DNA of 64,000 bases. It comes from Diphasiastrum complanatum. Taxonomy: Eukaryota > Streptophyta > Lycopodiopsida > Lycopodiales > Lycopodiaceae. This document shows positions 12,250 through 25,338 of this stretch, one piece after another (position 1 is the first letter of the stretch; the number at the start of each line of letters is the position of its first letter). The notes beneath the pieces are model-generated. The model had not been told where the DNA came from. It ran no database searches and saw nothing but the letters and a program-made list of their open reading frames with translations. The stretch is from positions 17,846 to 81,845 of the forward strand of contig MU832212.1 of assembly GCA_029204225.1 (NCBI GenBank). The letters run 5' to 3'. The position numbers were made by a program, and so were the translations under genes.

Positions 12250-15200
12250 GTCGTTCGAGTTGGATCTAAGTTGAATCTCACGAAGCTTCACTCCCAAGCC
12301 AAGGAACAAGAGGCATGAATGTAGAGTGAAACCCTGGCAATGAGTTCATGATCACAATGAGGAGTAGGGCGAGTTTGGCCTCTTCTTATAGAGCCATAAG
12401 CATCCTGGGCACATAGCCATGCATAGCCCTAAGTTTCCTATACATAGATTCACCTAGAATAGAGTCCTTTGCATGGACCAACTATTCATAGAATTGCTAT
12501 TGATAACTCTACACATGCATACACTGTCTCATACCTTGTCTAAACTCCATTTAGTGTGTTCTGGGCCTCACAAGGATATTAGTTACTTTTCGGGTCACAT
12601 CCAGTATGACGTGGCATAACTAACAGCTTGATTTACTGGAGTACCGTGTATCCAAGACTAGGAGTATACTGAATCCTACTTATTGGTCATGGACATAACA
12701 TTCCTTAAACTGCTTCTATGCTTAGAAGCTCTCTAAACAGGAAAGAATTACAGTTCCTTTAACTTTCAATAATAACCGAGAAAATCATTATCCTTAGTCT
12801 GACTTTCATATCAAACAAGTACTCAGAGATAAACCTATTTCAAATCGTTAATCTTTGCTTTGGAGTACAACTCAGGTTTGAAAAGTATACTAATCGACAA
12901 ATTTTACATCTAGGTTATATTCATCACAAGTGAGTAACATCACCTTCATGTAAAACACTTACATGAAATACTGGGTGAAATAACCTAACTTAGGAGACTA
13001 AAGTTAAAGAAATAATATAATAATTATAATTACAGTATGAAATTATCCACAACTCTGACAAATAATTCATAAGCTTTCAAGTACAAATACCCTTAGAATC
13101 CAAATTCTTAGATATGTTAATTCATTTAGCTAGAATCTCTAGGAAAATCATTAAGATATAGAATGATTAAAACTCAACCCTGAGTATCCCAGATACTCTT
13201 TTGAGTTAAATGCTCCCGTTTCTAGCAACAAATGCAAGAAAATAGCATTCATTCATTTTAATAGACCTCTCTGTCTCCTAAGATAAACGGAGATCCAATT
13301 CAAATGAAGAACTGTACTCAAGCATCTGTAGACCATAAACTGTAGTAGAATAGCATCCACTAGACTAAATTAAATTCTTCACAAATACTTATCTTGTGAG
13401 AATATCTGTGAGATCCATAGGTTCTCAAATAAAATACTGGAGTAGAGAGATTCAAAGCACTGATTTGAATTCTTACTCAAATAATAGATCAAGAATCAAT
13501 CATCACATTTAAGAATCATTACAATTCCTTATAAACCTCAGACAATAATTAAGTATCTATTTATGATTCGTCAACCATAAATATTTAGATTCATATGATT
13601 CGTCAATCATAATTTTCCTGAAATCCAAATCATACTTAATCATTTACAGAATATTGGATTATATGTCTAACATAACTCAGGAAAAGTAAGAGTCATTCCA
13701 AAAATCTTTCCATTAAGAAAATACTGGATTTAGGAATACTTTCTACCATGATTCCTAAACTGAAGTGCAAGATTCAAGGTCTATAAATCATTGGTAATTA
13801 AAAACTGAATGCATACCAAAATGACAATCATCTTCAACTACAAAAACTTTAGATTACAATCTAGAATTAAATCTAGACACCCAAAGCCCTGCTGAAAATC
13901 AATTCAGTTGTTATTCTTGGATTCATTATGATTCGTTATCCATTTGAGCTCTCTGGGATACAATCAATAATGAGCTGAGGCTATTCCTTAACTAAGAAAT
14001 ACTCTATCCCAAGAATACCGTATATCCAATGCACACAATTTTTAACTGATGAACCAAAATGATTCACTAATCATGCTTCTTACAAGCAATATAATTCAAA
14101 AAACCATCAGTTTATGGTGAATCCACATCACGTTGATCGTTTTACCAATTAACTTCACTTTGGAGTAATCAACTACTCAACTTAATTGCCAATGATTCAG
14201 AAATCTCAAATGTATAGGTGAAGAATTCAATTATACTAGTATAACACCACATTTAGATCCTTACCCAAATCATTTATAAGTTAATCCATAAATCTTCTAT
14301 ACAAAGATTTGTTAACTTTGCAAGTATCTGTCAAAACAATTCTTGATCATATGCTTATGTTTGCCGACTAGGTTAAGTGCACTAGATAACCTTAGTAACT
14401 AGGATTACACAGTAGATTCATACAAGATTAATCGTGCACATATGAGAATAATCTCACTATGACCCAATACATAAACACATTCTTATCTGGCAAATTCTTC
14501 CAGAACCCACATATATTACTCACATATCTCACTGAGATCTTGTAACTCAGCTATAAAATATTTTCTATTTCTCATGAGTAATTAACATATTTGGGAAATC
14601 TCTGAGACGAATAAAATTCACTCTCAACAGTTTTCCAATCCCACTTACCTCTAATTACAAAATTTCTCCCACTGATTAACCCCTCTCGGATCCTAGTACT
14701 TAAACTAAGATTAGGTTAATCCAACATAGAACTCTCAGACTTAAAATTTTGATCAAACTTACTTCTATTCCAATCAAAATGGAATTAGTAACTCTTGACC
14801 TTTTACTGTACTACTTATAGATAATGATTCAAATTCCAAACTTGTACTAGTTCCAGATTGTCCACACAATCCCCAGAGAAATCCTCATATTCGAAAAGTT
14901 CCAACTAGGCATCTTACTCTGAATCTATCCGAAATTCCTTTCAGATCCAATCTCATTTCTATACCCTAGCTGGTACTTTTTCGAAAACTACGCAAACCAC
15001 AGATTCCCAAATAGAATTTTATTCCACCAATTCGCCCCTCTTTTTAAAGAAATTATAAATTTCAATGAAAGTTAGCTGGAAAGATGATATATGAAAATAT
15101 CTAAATCCTAGAAAAGTCAGTAATAAGTGCTTCCACGAAAGGATTCACCCTATTACACACAGGACTTCTCCTTCAAATATTTCAGTCAGAGTGATAGATA

Positions 15201-15900
15201 CTATTATTCCATCGAAATCCATTTATGCAACAAAGATATTTCATGGTTTAAGAAATTGAAACATTTTAACCTTAGAATTTATCTAAATTCCAAGTCTATT
15301 CACACAAGTAGTAATTTATATGACATAACAGTCTTTCAGAAGAATAATTTCATGTTGGAAAGAATTCATATAAACTAGTCTGATGTCTTATATTTGAGAA
15401 ACTACTAAGAAGTAAAGCATTAACTAAGAAGGTGAGAAATAGATTTGAGGGCTTCTGATTTTGTAGATAATGAGATACCACATTGAGATCTAGATTAAAC
15501 CTCAAAATTTTCCAATTATTGAATTTACACTTTTTTGAAAATTTATTTTGAGCAAGGTTTTGTTGTTGGTGTTATTGCTCCATTGAGGCTAGCATCGTAG
15601 AGTCGGTTACCTTAGCAACCTTGTGAACTCCAAGGGAAGATTCCTTACAAGATTAAGACCCACAAAAATTTAACTTAGCTTGCATGCAAATCTGTTTATT
15701 AAATTTACTCAATCCTTACTAACATCAATTAAATTTCAAAAAACTTGTCATCAAATACATAAATAGATAATAATAAATGCCATTCCAAATCGTTCACATC
15801 AAGTACTCCATGAAGAAGCGATGAGGGGTCAAGATGGGAAATTAAAATCCCTTGGTGAAAAATCTTAATTATGCAACTACAATTGACAAAAGCCAACTAC
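12250..15900. other. AT-rich stretch without genes
   Basis: No protein-like frame. An 83-codon frame at 15127 has no family motif and a composition typical of chance. The words GATTCGT, AATCAT and ATGATTC recur (for example near 13568, 13605 and 13930), which gives a loosely repetitive texture without a fixed period. Confidence 0.4.
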
Positions 15901-16334
15901 ATAAACATCAATAATTGTCAAATGATTCTTGAGGTTTGCTAATCTTTGAGATGATTACAAAATTTGATTGGAAACAAATGACAACTTTTTTTTGATTCAA
16001 AATGCAAATCACAAATCATAACATTAAAAAAAAAAAACACAGTCACTAGTTTTTGCATACGTGCAAGGGTAAAGAACAAAAAAAGAGTGACATGCAAGAG
16101 GAATGGAATGGAGAATAGGTTCTTGCAATGGTTTTGGAAATGTTTATGATGACATGTGAAGTTTTGGAAGGGAGTGATGTGTACATGCATATGTTGGAAT
16201 TCTTGATCTAATATTGGAGTCCTGGTTATGAGAGCTTGTGAATGTATCTCAATTGATGATGGGCCAAGTGCATGAGTTATTTATGGGGGTGATGTTAAGA
16301 GTGTTAGGTGCTGGAAATTAATAAGGTATAGGTC

Positions 16335-18395
<2,061 letters not shown>

Positions 18396-18399
18396 GCTA

Positions 18400-18690
18400 A
18401 CTATACTGCCAGTAAGATCCTTGACAGATCTACCATATCAAGACTACTCCAAATCCTCTGAGCTAGATATGGCCATAACATATGTAAGCAATCCAATTGT
18501 CTTTGTAACCCCTCTCTAGTTGGGGAGACTAGTACCACATCATCGACATAAAGAAGAATGACAATTAGAGAGTCGCCAAGTCTATAATCAGATCCATCGC
18601 ATTGAGAGAGAGAACCAAGTTCTTTTCCAAGTCATTCCATGTGAAAGCCCCTTTTGATTTGGAGGACAAAACATTTATTGTCTAAATTCA
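18400..18690 (-). pseudogene. Ty1/copia RT fragment with YVDD box
   Basis: The minus strand reads through KGAFTWNDLEKNL-like residues and then DYRLGDSLIVILLYVDDVVL at about 18600-18530. LLYVDDVVL is the catalytic box of copia reverse transcriptase. Sequence on either side does not continue the enzyme in an open frame. It lies directly left of the LTR nest. Confidence 0.6.
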
Positions 18691-18762
18691 AATTAGATAA
18701 GGTATTTATGGTTTTTATTGTAGGAGAGAGAGAAGCGCCCACCACTTACCGCCCAATACTTC

Positions 18763-18875
18763 AAGAGGTCCAAGATACTCCCCTGTATCTTGACTTACCA
18801 AACATGGCACCTTTCAATGCCACCTAGGGGCAACTCTCACTCTTTGTGAAATGGGAGGAGGCCTCTTTAATTGGA
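18763..18875. repeat. 113-bp direct repeat, left copy
   Basis: Starts TCAAGAGGTCCAAGA and ends CTCTTTAATTGG. A diverged copy in the same orientation lies at about 36445-36558. The two copies bracket the whole C+D nest. Without C (which inserted at GAAAT, 18885-18889) this copy would lie just left of LTR D. Confidence 0.7.
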
Positions 18876-18889
18876 GGAGAGAGAGAAAT

Positions 18890-20135
18890 TGTAGCGCAGG
18901 CATCCCAAAGGGAGCCGGGAACCACGACTTAGCTTCCCAGCCTTCAACTCTTGCCATCCGAACCCACTTGACATACAAGCAGCCAACTCGCCAACAACGA
19001 TCAGACTTAACCAACTTGAAGTTCCGAGGACCAACATTGAGATCCAACCTGGCGCCATGCCAGATCGGGGGTCCCGATGTGGGTGACTTCCCTCCAAGCA
19101 AGCCGCCCGACATACATCAAACTTAACCAACTCGAAGCTTCGTTACAAACGAGTAACATCCATTCCAAGCAAGCGGTCTGACTTACATCAGACTTAACCA
19201 ACTGAAAGCTTCGTCACGAGCGCTGGAAGCCAACCTGGCGCCACGCCAGACTGGACAGCCATAAACAGGTAACTTCCACCCAAGCAAGCCATCCAACTCA
19301 GCCGACATGTTAGAGCCCGTTCCCCAAGAGCTTAACCCATTCACGTTCATGCAAGGAACACTCGGAACCACAAGCCGCGACAGATATGGAGACAACCAGT
19401 TCCTGAACCAAATGGTCCCGACAGCATGCCGCTGGCGCCACGGACCGAATGGTCCCGACGGCATACCGCTGGCGTCCCGGGATACGACCCTCAGCTATGT
19501 GCCAAGTTAAAAATTTTGAAAGCGGCCTTACAACTGGCGCTTTTACCGAACACTGAAACCCAGAAGGTAATCAGAGTCAGTTTGAGGAAAATCCCACTTT
19601 ATTGATAAATCTGAGAAGGTTACATTTCAAGTGTGTGACCGACCCTAGTCTCCGGGGCGCTAGCATGCCAAGGCGAGAGCCATGACAACATTCCAGCAAG
19701 GGAGGCTGAGACTTGGTTGGAGCTCGCCCTGAGTCGCAACCCGCACTCCCCTATAGTATTGGTGTGATTCGGCACCCCCCCCTCATACCAAGCACTCTAC
19801 CCAAGCTGGTAAAGCACGTTTTTCTCTCTCTAGGATTTTCTCTTTCTAGAAAGTCATTTTCTCTCTCTAGATTTTATTGATCCCCAGGCTTCCTTTAATC
19901 ATGCCTAGATCGTGTGAGGTGATTGCACATCGATCTGAGCTCTCTGGACTTCGCTAGAACCGATCAAAGATTTTCAGCCATAGGAACTTGGCGCCGGCTG
20001 GATTCTGGTCACAGTGGCGCCGGGAGCGGCGCCGGCACCATTGGCGCCGGGAGCAGCAGGGGCGCTGCTGGCGCCGGGGACATAGCTGGTGCCGATGGCG
20101 CCGGAAGTAAAGCTTGTAAAGGTAGCTTTACAACA
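18890..20135 (-). repeat. Element C 3' LTR
   Basis: Read on the minus strand it begins TGTTGTAAAGCTACC and ends GGTACA-like at GCGCTACA, giving TG...CA ends. It is preceded on that strand by the purine tract at 20136-20146. The end that starts the LTR on the minus strand (19988-20105) holds an array of GGCGCC palindromes. A stretch with CGAATCACACCAATACTATA (minus or plus reading near 19745-19775) is distantly like part of the A/B LTR, so the two LTR types are related. Confidence 0.92.
19988..20108. repeat. GGCGCC-rich array in the U3 end of LTR C
   Basis: About ten near-copies of the palindrome GGCGCC lie within roughly 120 bases, spaced mostly 9-18 bp. The same array occurs at 35342-35460 (5' LTR of C) and in diverged form at 35530-35660 (LTR D). 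It lies in the promoter-side end of the LTR, so it could be a binding array or a structured GC block. The Ala/Gly-rich frames read through it are artefacts. Confidence 0.75.
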
Positions 20136-21004
20136 TCCACCCCACCTTTATAAAATTTGATGTCCTCATCAGATGTCAGATTAAAGTAAAGGTGTCTCCC
20201 AATTAAAATAACTATACATTTAAGCTACTTGGCACAGTACTCAATTTACTGGCCACTTTTTATTAACATTGAAGCTGGCACACCACAAGTCGGAGGCTCA
20301 GCTCTTTGTACTGAAAAATTACATAACTTGAAAATATATCTTTGTCTGGGAAAAGCGTAGATTTGATATCGCTTTCGTAAAACCCGAGAACCTTATTAAC
20401 TGGTGACAGAGGCCTTTCTTTGAAATGTTCGCCCCTGTCGCTTCTGACTTTCGACTTTGGAACTCCTTTGAGATCCTGATTTGTCCTTGATGCACTTTAT
20501 GTTGAGCTCCCTGAGCTCCAGATTTGTTCAGTTCCGCACAGGTATCAAGGCTCCCTGAGCCGAAGGATTCATCGTTTGATTGCCCACTTTATGGTCCACT
20601 CCGTGCCTTGTTGCTTCTGCACCTTGATTTCTCTCCTTGTCCAAGCCTGATCTTGATACTTTTCCATCTTGGCTCTTTAAGGTAGGCAAAGATTGAGTAC
20701 TCCACAATGCACCTCTCACTTAGCTTGAAGTAGCTCTTTGAATCAGCCCAAATGTAACCATTGACCTCGTGGAAAGCCAAAGGGTCGCACCAGTTTGATC
20801 CGCATCCGAACTATCTCTTCGCGTTTGTTTGAAGCACCATGTCCGTCGCGCAAAACTTGACTTTCACAATTCCATCACTGGTTAGTTGCCTCACAGTCAA
20901 AACAAGAAGTGTACATCGAGCTTGGCTTCAAGTAGCTCTCTTTGAATCAGAAACATGCACCCAGAGTTTGCACTAATCCGATCTCAACGCGAACTGTCCC
21001 TTAG
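20136..21004 (-). other. Element C 3' internal region with polypurine tract
   Basis: The minus strand next to the 3' LTR reads GGTGGGGTGGA (20136-20146), a good polypurine tract. Just upstream it carries CTGATGAGGACATCA (20160-20175), a word also found upstream of the 3' LTRs of A and B. The rest has no long frame; the 63-codon minus-strand frames at 20528-20780 show no family motif. Confidence 0.75.
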
Positions 21005-21924
21005 TGTTGTAAAGCTGACTTGGGTTCACCCAGCGTGCCCTGTAAGACTCAAAGGGGTGACACTCCCTAAGGTCCCAGAGCAAGTTAGAATGTCAAGGAC
21101 TGAGCCTCCGACCTGTGGTGAGCCAGTCAAGTAGTCACAAAGTCATGAGCTAGCTCTGGAGCTCGAGTCATGGCCTAGTCAGGAAAGCAGGTTGATTCGG
21201 CCGCCGGGACGGCTCCCGGGACCCATGTCCGGGAGCCAGACTGATTCTGCCTGGCTTGCCAGGCTTAATCAGCAAAATAAAAACTAAGTCCTAAAAAGCG
21301 TGCTTTACCAGAAAGCACTATGTTTCAAACCAGAGGGGGTGCGCCGAATCACAGCAGAACTATAGGGGGAGTCCGGCAGACAGAAACTTGGGCACCTCAA
21401 CCAGCGCCAGGAATCCAGTCGCCAGGTCTCAGCTCCCTCTACCAGCACGAGCCAGGCACAATGCCCAGCACGTGTTGGTGGCCCCGAGACCGGTCAGTCT
21501 ATGTATGAATGTAACCTCTTCCAAATCTAATAAAGTTGATCCTTGGGGATGATTACCATTTCGGTTTCGCCTCCGGGACTGGTCCAAGTGGAAGGACCCT
21601 TACTACAACCTTTTTGCGTCGCTGGCGCCTAAGGGTCCCTGTCATCGACATGGGGCTTGCCGCTATGCCAATTGGTCAGTTTGGCGACCACTATGCCTTG
21701 GGTTTCATGTGTGGCTTGTCTTTGCCTTTGGTTACCTTTTGGGGACGGATTCTGAGTTGGCTTTCGGGTTGGTTGGGATTCCAGTTTTCTTAAGTCTGAA
21801 TGGTTAAGCTTGTTACGATTCTGAGTTGGCTTTTACGTAAGTGCATGATGGATGAATGTTAGACTTAAGCGCGTGTTGGGGAAACCGCTCAAGTCCCAGC
21901 GCCCTTTGAGGCGCCGGCGCAACA
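21005..21924 (+). repeat. Element A 5' LTR
   Basis: TGTTGTAAAGC...GCGCAACA, 920 bp. AATAAA at 21529-21534 is a likely poly(A) signal. A 19-base hairpin GTGCTTTACCAGAAAGCAC lies at 21300-21318. A consensus splice donor GTAAGTG lies at 21837. The first about 390 bases differ from LTR B at about 20 positions, while the remaining about 530 look identical to B. Confidence 0.95.
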
Positions 21925-21926
21925 TG

Positions 21927-21938
21927 TGGTATCAGAGC
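21927..21938 (+). promoter_or_regulatory. Element A primer binding site (initiator tRNA-Met)
   Basis: TGGTATCAGAGC, two bases after the LTR end. This 12-base word is the standard plant LTR-retrotransposon site complementary to the 3' end of initiator methionine tRNA. It primes minus-strand DNA synthesis. Elements B and C have the same site with the same two-base spacer. Confidence 0.95.
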
Positions 21939-22015
21939 CGACTAGCCGGTCAGCTACGCAAGTCTCACAGGGATGGCCACGTTTTTGGGATTTGTCAGGA
22001 CAACCGTTGCGCAAG

Positions 22016-22401
22016 GTGCTGCCCACAGTGTAAGCACAGGTGCGTCCACGGTCGGGGTGGTCGGCAGAACGGGGGACTTGATGAGTCAAAGTGCTGCCCT
22101 CGAGGTGTAAGCACGGTCAGTTCTCACGGTTCGGGCCTGGCGCTGTCTGCACGTAGGACGGATGAGGCAAAGTGCTGCCTAGGTAGGTGAAAGCACGGTC
22201 TGTACCTTGTGGGGTGCGGGGCGACATATTCGAACTGTACGGGTTAACCATTGATACAGAGATGCTGCTCGAATTCGGGTGTAAAGCACGGGTGGTTAGC
22301 TGCCGGTGCGGGATAGCTGCCGATCGTTTAGCTATAAGGGCTATCGACCAAAAAGTGGTGGGGCGTGACTGAGGCAATGTGCTGCTTAATGGTGAAAGCA
22401 C
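22016..22401 (+). promoter_or_regulatory. Element A leader: array of five GTGCT/AGCAC hairpins
   Basis: Five stem-loops have arms GTGCT(GCC) and (A)AGCAC at 22016-22037, 22091-22114, 22172-22196, 22263-22288 (arms TGCT/AGCA) and 22379-22401. Loops are about 12-18 bases and differ between hairpins, while arms are kept. The same five occur in B (27763-28148) and, inverted, in C (33767-34152), each array 386 bases long. Position between primer site and coding start is where retroelement packaging, dimerisation or translation-entry signals lie. Which of these roles applies is not shown. Confidence 0.8.
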
Positions 22402-22757
22402 GGATGGTTGGATGGATGTTTTCCCGTGGGCTAATTCTGTGATAGATTTGTGTGGGCGCAGCTAGGCAAAGGTCCTACGTCCGGTCTCAGGGGGGGTTTG
22501 TGGCTTGAGAGGGATCCTCTATGTTTGCTTTGGTTGGTATGTTCCGTTTGTCGTGTGCTTGCTTGGACACAAATGACCTGGTTCCTACTTGGCTCTCAGG
22601 TGATGTGGGCGTGCTAAGTTTGAGGAAGGTATATTTTCATTGAAGCTGATTTAATAAAGAAGAAAAGAGAGCTGTGGGGCCCGGCTGACAGAAGGGAGAG
22701 CTTCAAATATAAAAAGGATTGAGGCGATAATCTGTTGGAAGTACACCTCTGACTATA

Positions 22758-24971
22758 ATGGAGGACCATCTTGAAGAGTTACGAGCACTGACGGACGGAG
22801 AAGAGCTGACTCGAGAATACAGCTCTCGCATGCATCGAGATGGCACCAGATCCAAGTTGAGAAAGAAAGAGCGTATGCACTCCACAGTGGCGCCCCTCCA
22901 TGAAGAGATGGGTGGCCCTTCTGAACCTACACCAAGAGATGAACCCTTGCCAGAGGCACAACATGACCTCTTTGAAGTGAAGATGCGGCAATACTTATCA
23001 AGCGCAATGACGGCTATGCTTAGCGAGGTGAAGAAGGATAGAGAAACCGAAAGGAAAGAATGGCAAACATCCTTGCGAGCCATGAATCTTACCCAAATTA
23101 ACCTTGCTAGAGAAATGAGAGACGGGCTAACACAGCTCGAAGCCAGGTTTAAAGAGTTGGAAGCAACTAAGGAGAATGCAGTGGCGCCTCCTCCACAGAT
23201 ACCAAGAGAACCACGAGCGCGAACCACGGAGGGCCCAAGAAAGACTGCCAAAGTGAAAGCACCACCTACTTTCAAAGGAGAGCGTGATATTCGAGTTGTG
23301 GAAGATTGGTTGTTTCACATGGACCATTACTTCCGTCTAATGAACACTCCTGAGGAAGAAAGAACTGACTTGGCATTAGCATATTTTGAGGGCTACACTA
23401 CAAATTGGTACCGGATGGCAGGAATGCATTTTCAAACATGGGACGCATTCAAAGCCGCGTTACGAGAGGAGTTCATACCGAAGGATTCACACATGAGATT
23501 GAGGACAGAATTATCGGGGCTCAAACAGAAAGGGTCATTGCGAGAGTACCTCAATAGATTCAGACAGAGTGTATGGGTTATTGAAGATATGTCCGAGGCG
23601 GACAAAACTCATTACCTATTGTCTGGAATGCAATCCTGGACCCGACGTGCGATAGACAGCTACATGCCCCATGATTTCAATTCAACTATTCGAGCGGCTG
23701 AAATGGTTTGTGATTATGAGAGCACATTGGCACCAGCTGCTCCCGCAACCTCAACAAGAGTATTTAGTGGATCCAGACCGAGTCCGAGCTTCTTTTCAAG
23801 AGGGGACTCAGCTCCAAATGGCAACCAAGCCTCGAGTAGCGTGAATAAATTCCCAACAAAAACAGGGTTTGGCAACCAAGGCAACAATGGAGGGAACATG
23901 TTCTAGAGAAGAAACAATGTTGGACCTTCGACTAGTCACAGCAACAGCTCACCAACAGTGGGCAGTTCCATGCGTTGCTTCAACTGTCATCAGCAAGGTC
24001 ACTCTTGGAGATCATGCCCCAAACCATTGAATAAGCAAATCATGGCTGCCATTGAAGGATTTGATAGGATGGAGAGAGAGGCATTTGATCAAGAAGATGG
24101 TGAACAAGATGATGAAGAGGACCCAGAAACGGATTTGACGGAGTCTGACCTGAATGCCTTGCAACAGATAGGGGCACTTGCGGCTTATCGTGAACATCTT
24201 ATGGCGACTCCTGCGAGAGGATCCAAGTTATTGTACCTGAAAGGCTGTATTCAAGGCAGGATCATTTACTTCATGGTAGACCTGGGGGCGTCTCATAACT
24301 ACTTGTCAGAAAAACTGACAGGAGAATTGGACATCCAATGTGAAGAAAATGTGACTCCTATTTGTGTGGAGACCGCGAAAGGTACAATGACCACTTGTAG
24401 ATTGGCAACCAACTTACCAATCTCTCTGGGAGCCTGGAAGAATCGACTAACGTTCACAATCTTGAAGATGGATGCCTTCGACGCTATTTTGGGATTAAGT
24501 TGGTTTAACGAACATGTGGTGGCCTTCTTGGCAAAAGGGGTTAACCTTGTGTTATTATATAATGGCAGGAGACCTTGTGTCGTCAGAGCTGTGCCAGGGG
24601 ACCAACTAGAAAAGAACGACACAAATGAACCTGAGCCAACCATTCCTCCCAATCTCATTCACCTATTTAACGAAGGACAACCAACAGTGACAGACCAGCT
24701 GGCACGGGAACAAATGGAGCCAAAATTGCCTATAGTCTCTACATCAAAGGTGAATTCAAGTGCCGATGCAGAGCTCAAGGAGCTCACCTTGTGTGACCAA
24801 GCGAAAACTCACCTTTTTAATGAAAGACATCCAACAGTGACAAACCAGTTGACGCGAGGTCAAATGGAGCCAACATTGCCTGCAGTTTCTACGTCAAAGG
24901 TGAATCTAAGTGCCGATGCAGAGCTCAAGGAGCTCAACCTGGACGACCAAACGAAATATCTAGAGTCCTAG
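22758..24971 (+). CDS. gag: Element A Gag-protease polyprotein, with one in-frame TAG
   Basis: From the ATG at 22758 the frame is open for 382 codons, meets TAG at 23904-23906, then continues in the same frame to 24971 (737 codons in all). A charged N-terminus (about residues 1-170) is followed by a Ty3/gypsy Gag capsid domain (about 180-300; VVEDWLFHMDHYF, LREEFIPKDSHMRLRTEL, YLNRFRQSVW). After the stop come a CCHC zinc knuckle (23976-24017; C-X2-C-X4-H-X4-C), an acidic linker and a retropepsin-like domain with ETAKG and MDAFDAILGLSWFNEH. The expected DSG active site reads DLG (24279-24287), so the protease is probably inactive. Two 50-residue tandem repeats end the protein. Gag builds the particle; the stop would remove the RNA-binding knuckle unless read through. 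Confidence 0.88.
24660..24959 (+). repeat. 150-bp in-frame tandem duplication at the end of element A gag-pro
   Basis: Two 50-residue units follow each other, each from HLFNE through QPTVT/HPTVT-like residues, STSKVN and SADAELKEL. Boundaries are 24660-24809 and 24810-24959. Unit length is a multiple of three, so the frame is kept. The copies differ at about a fifth to a quarter of residues, so the duplication is older than the insertion. Confidence 0.9.
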
Positions 24972-25338
24972 GGGACTCATCCAGATGTGCGACGACAATG
25001 ACATATCTGAGGCTTAAGGGAGCCGTGAGTACCTTTTTCTTTCATGCTAATAAAGTAAGCCGCATTTCTCATTGAGGAGTGAGCTTCAGTTTGATGTCTA
25101 AGTACAGCAGCTTCACACAGGTTTTACGTAAGTGAACTAGATCCACACTTTTCCTGTGCTGGGTGTAAAACACAATATCATTACTCTGCTTTACAATTGG
25201 TTTCCTTTGGCCGGTGAATCAAGCCCGTGCCCTTGTATATGTGACTAAAGTCTGGCCGGTGAATTAAGCCCGTGCCATGAGTCTTAGGTTCTAGTTTGGC
25301 CCTGATGAGGACATCAGCTTTCTCAAACGAGGGGAGGA

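Noticed and set aside
19923-20153. Ala/Gly-rich frame, also at 35259-35726
   Set aside because: Reading of the GGCGCC array in LTRs C and D, present in both directions; no protein support.
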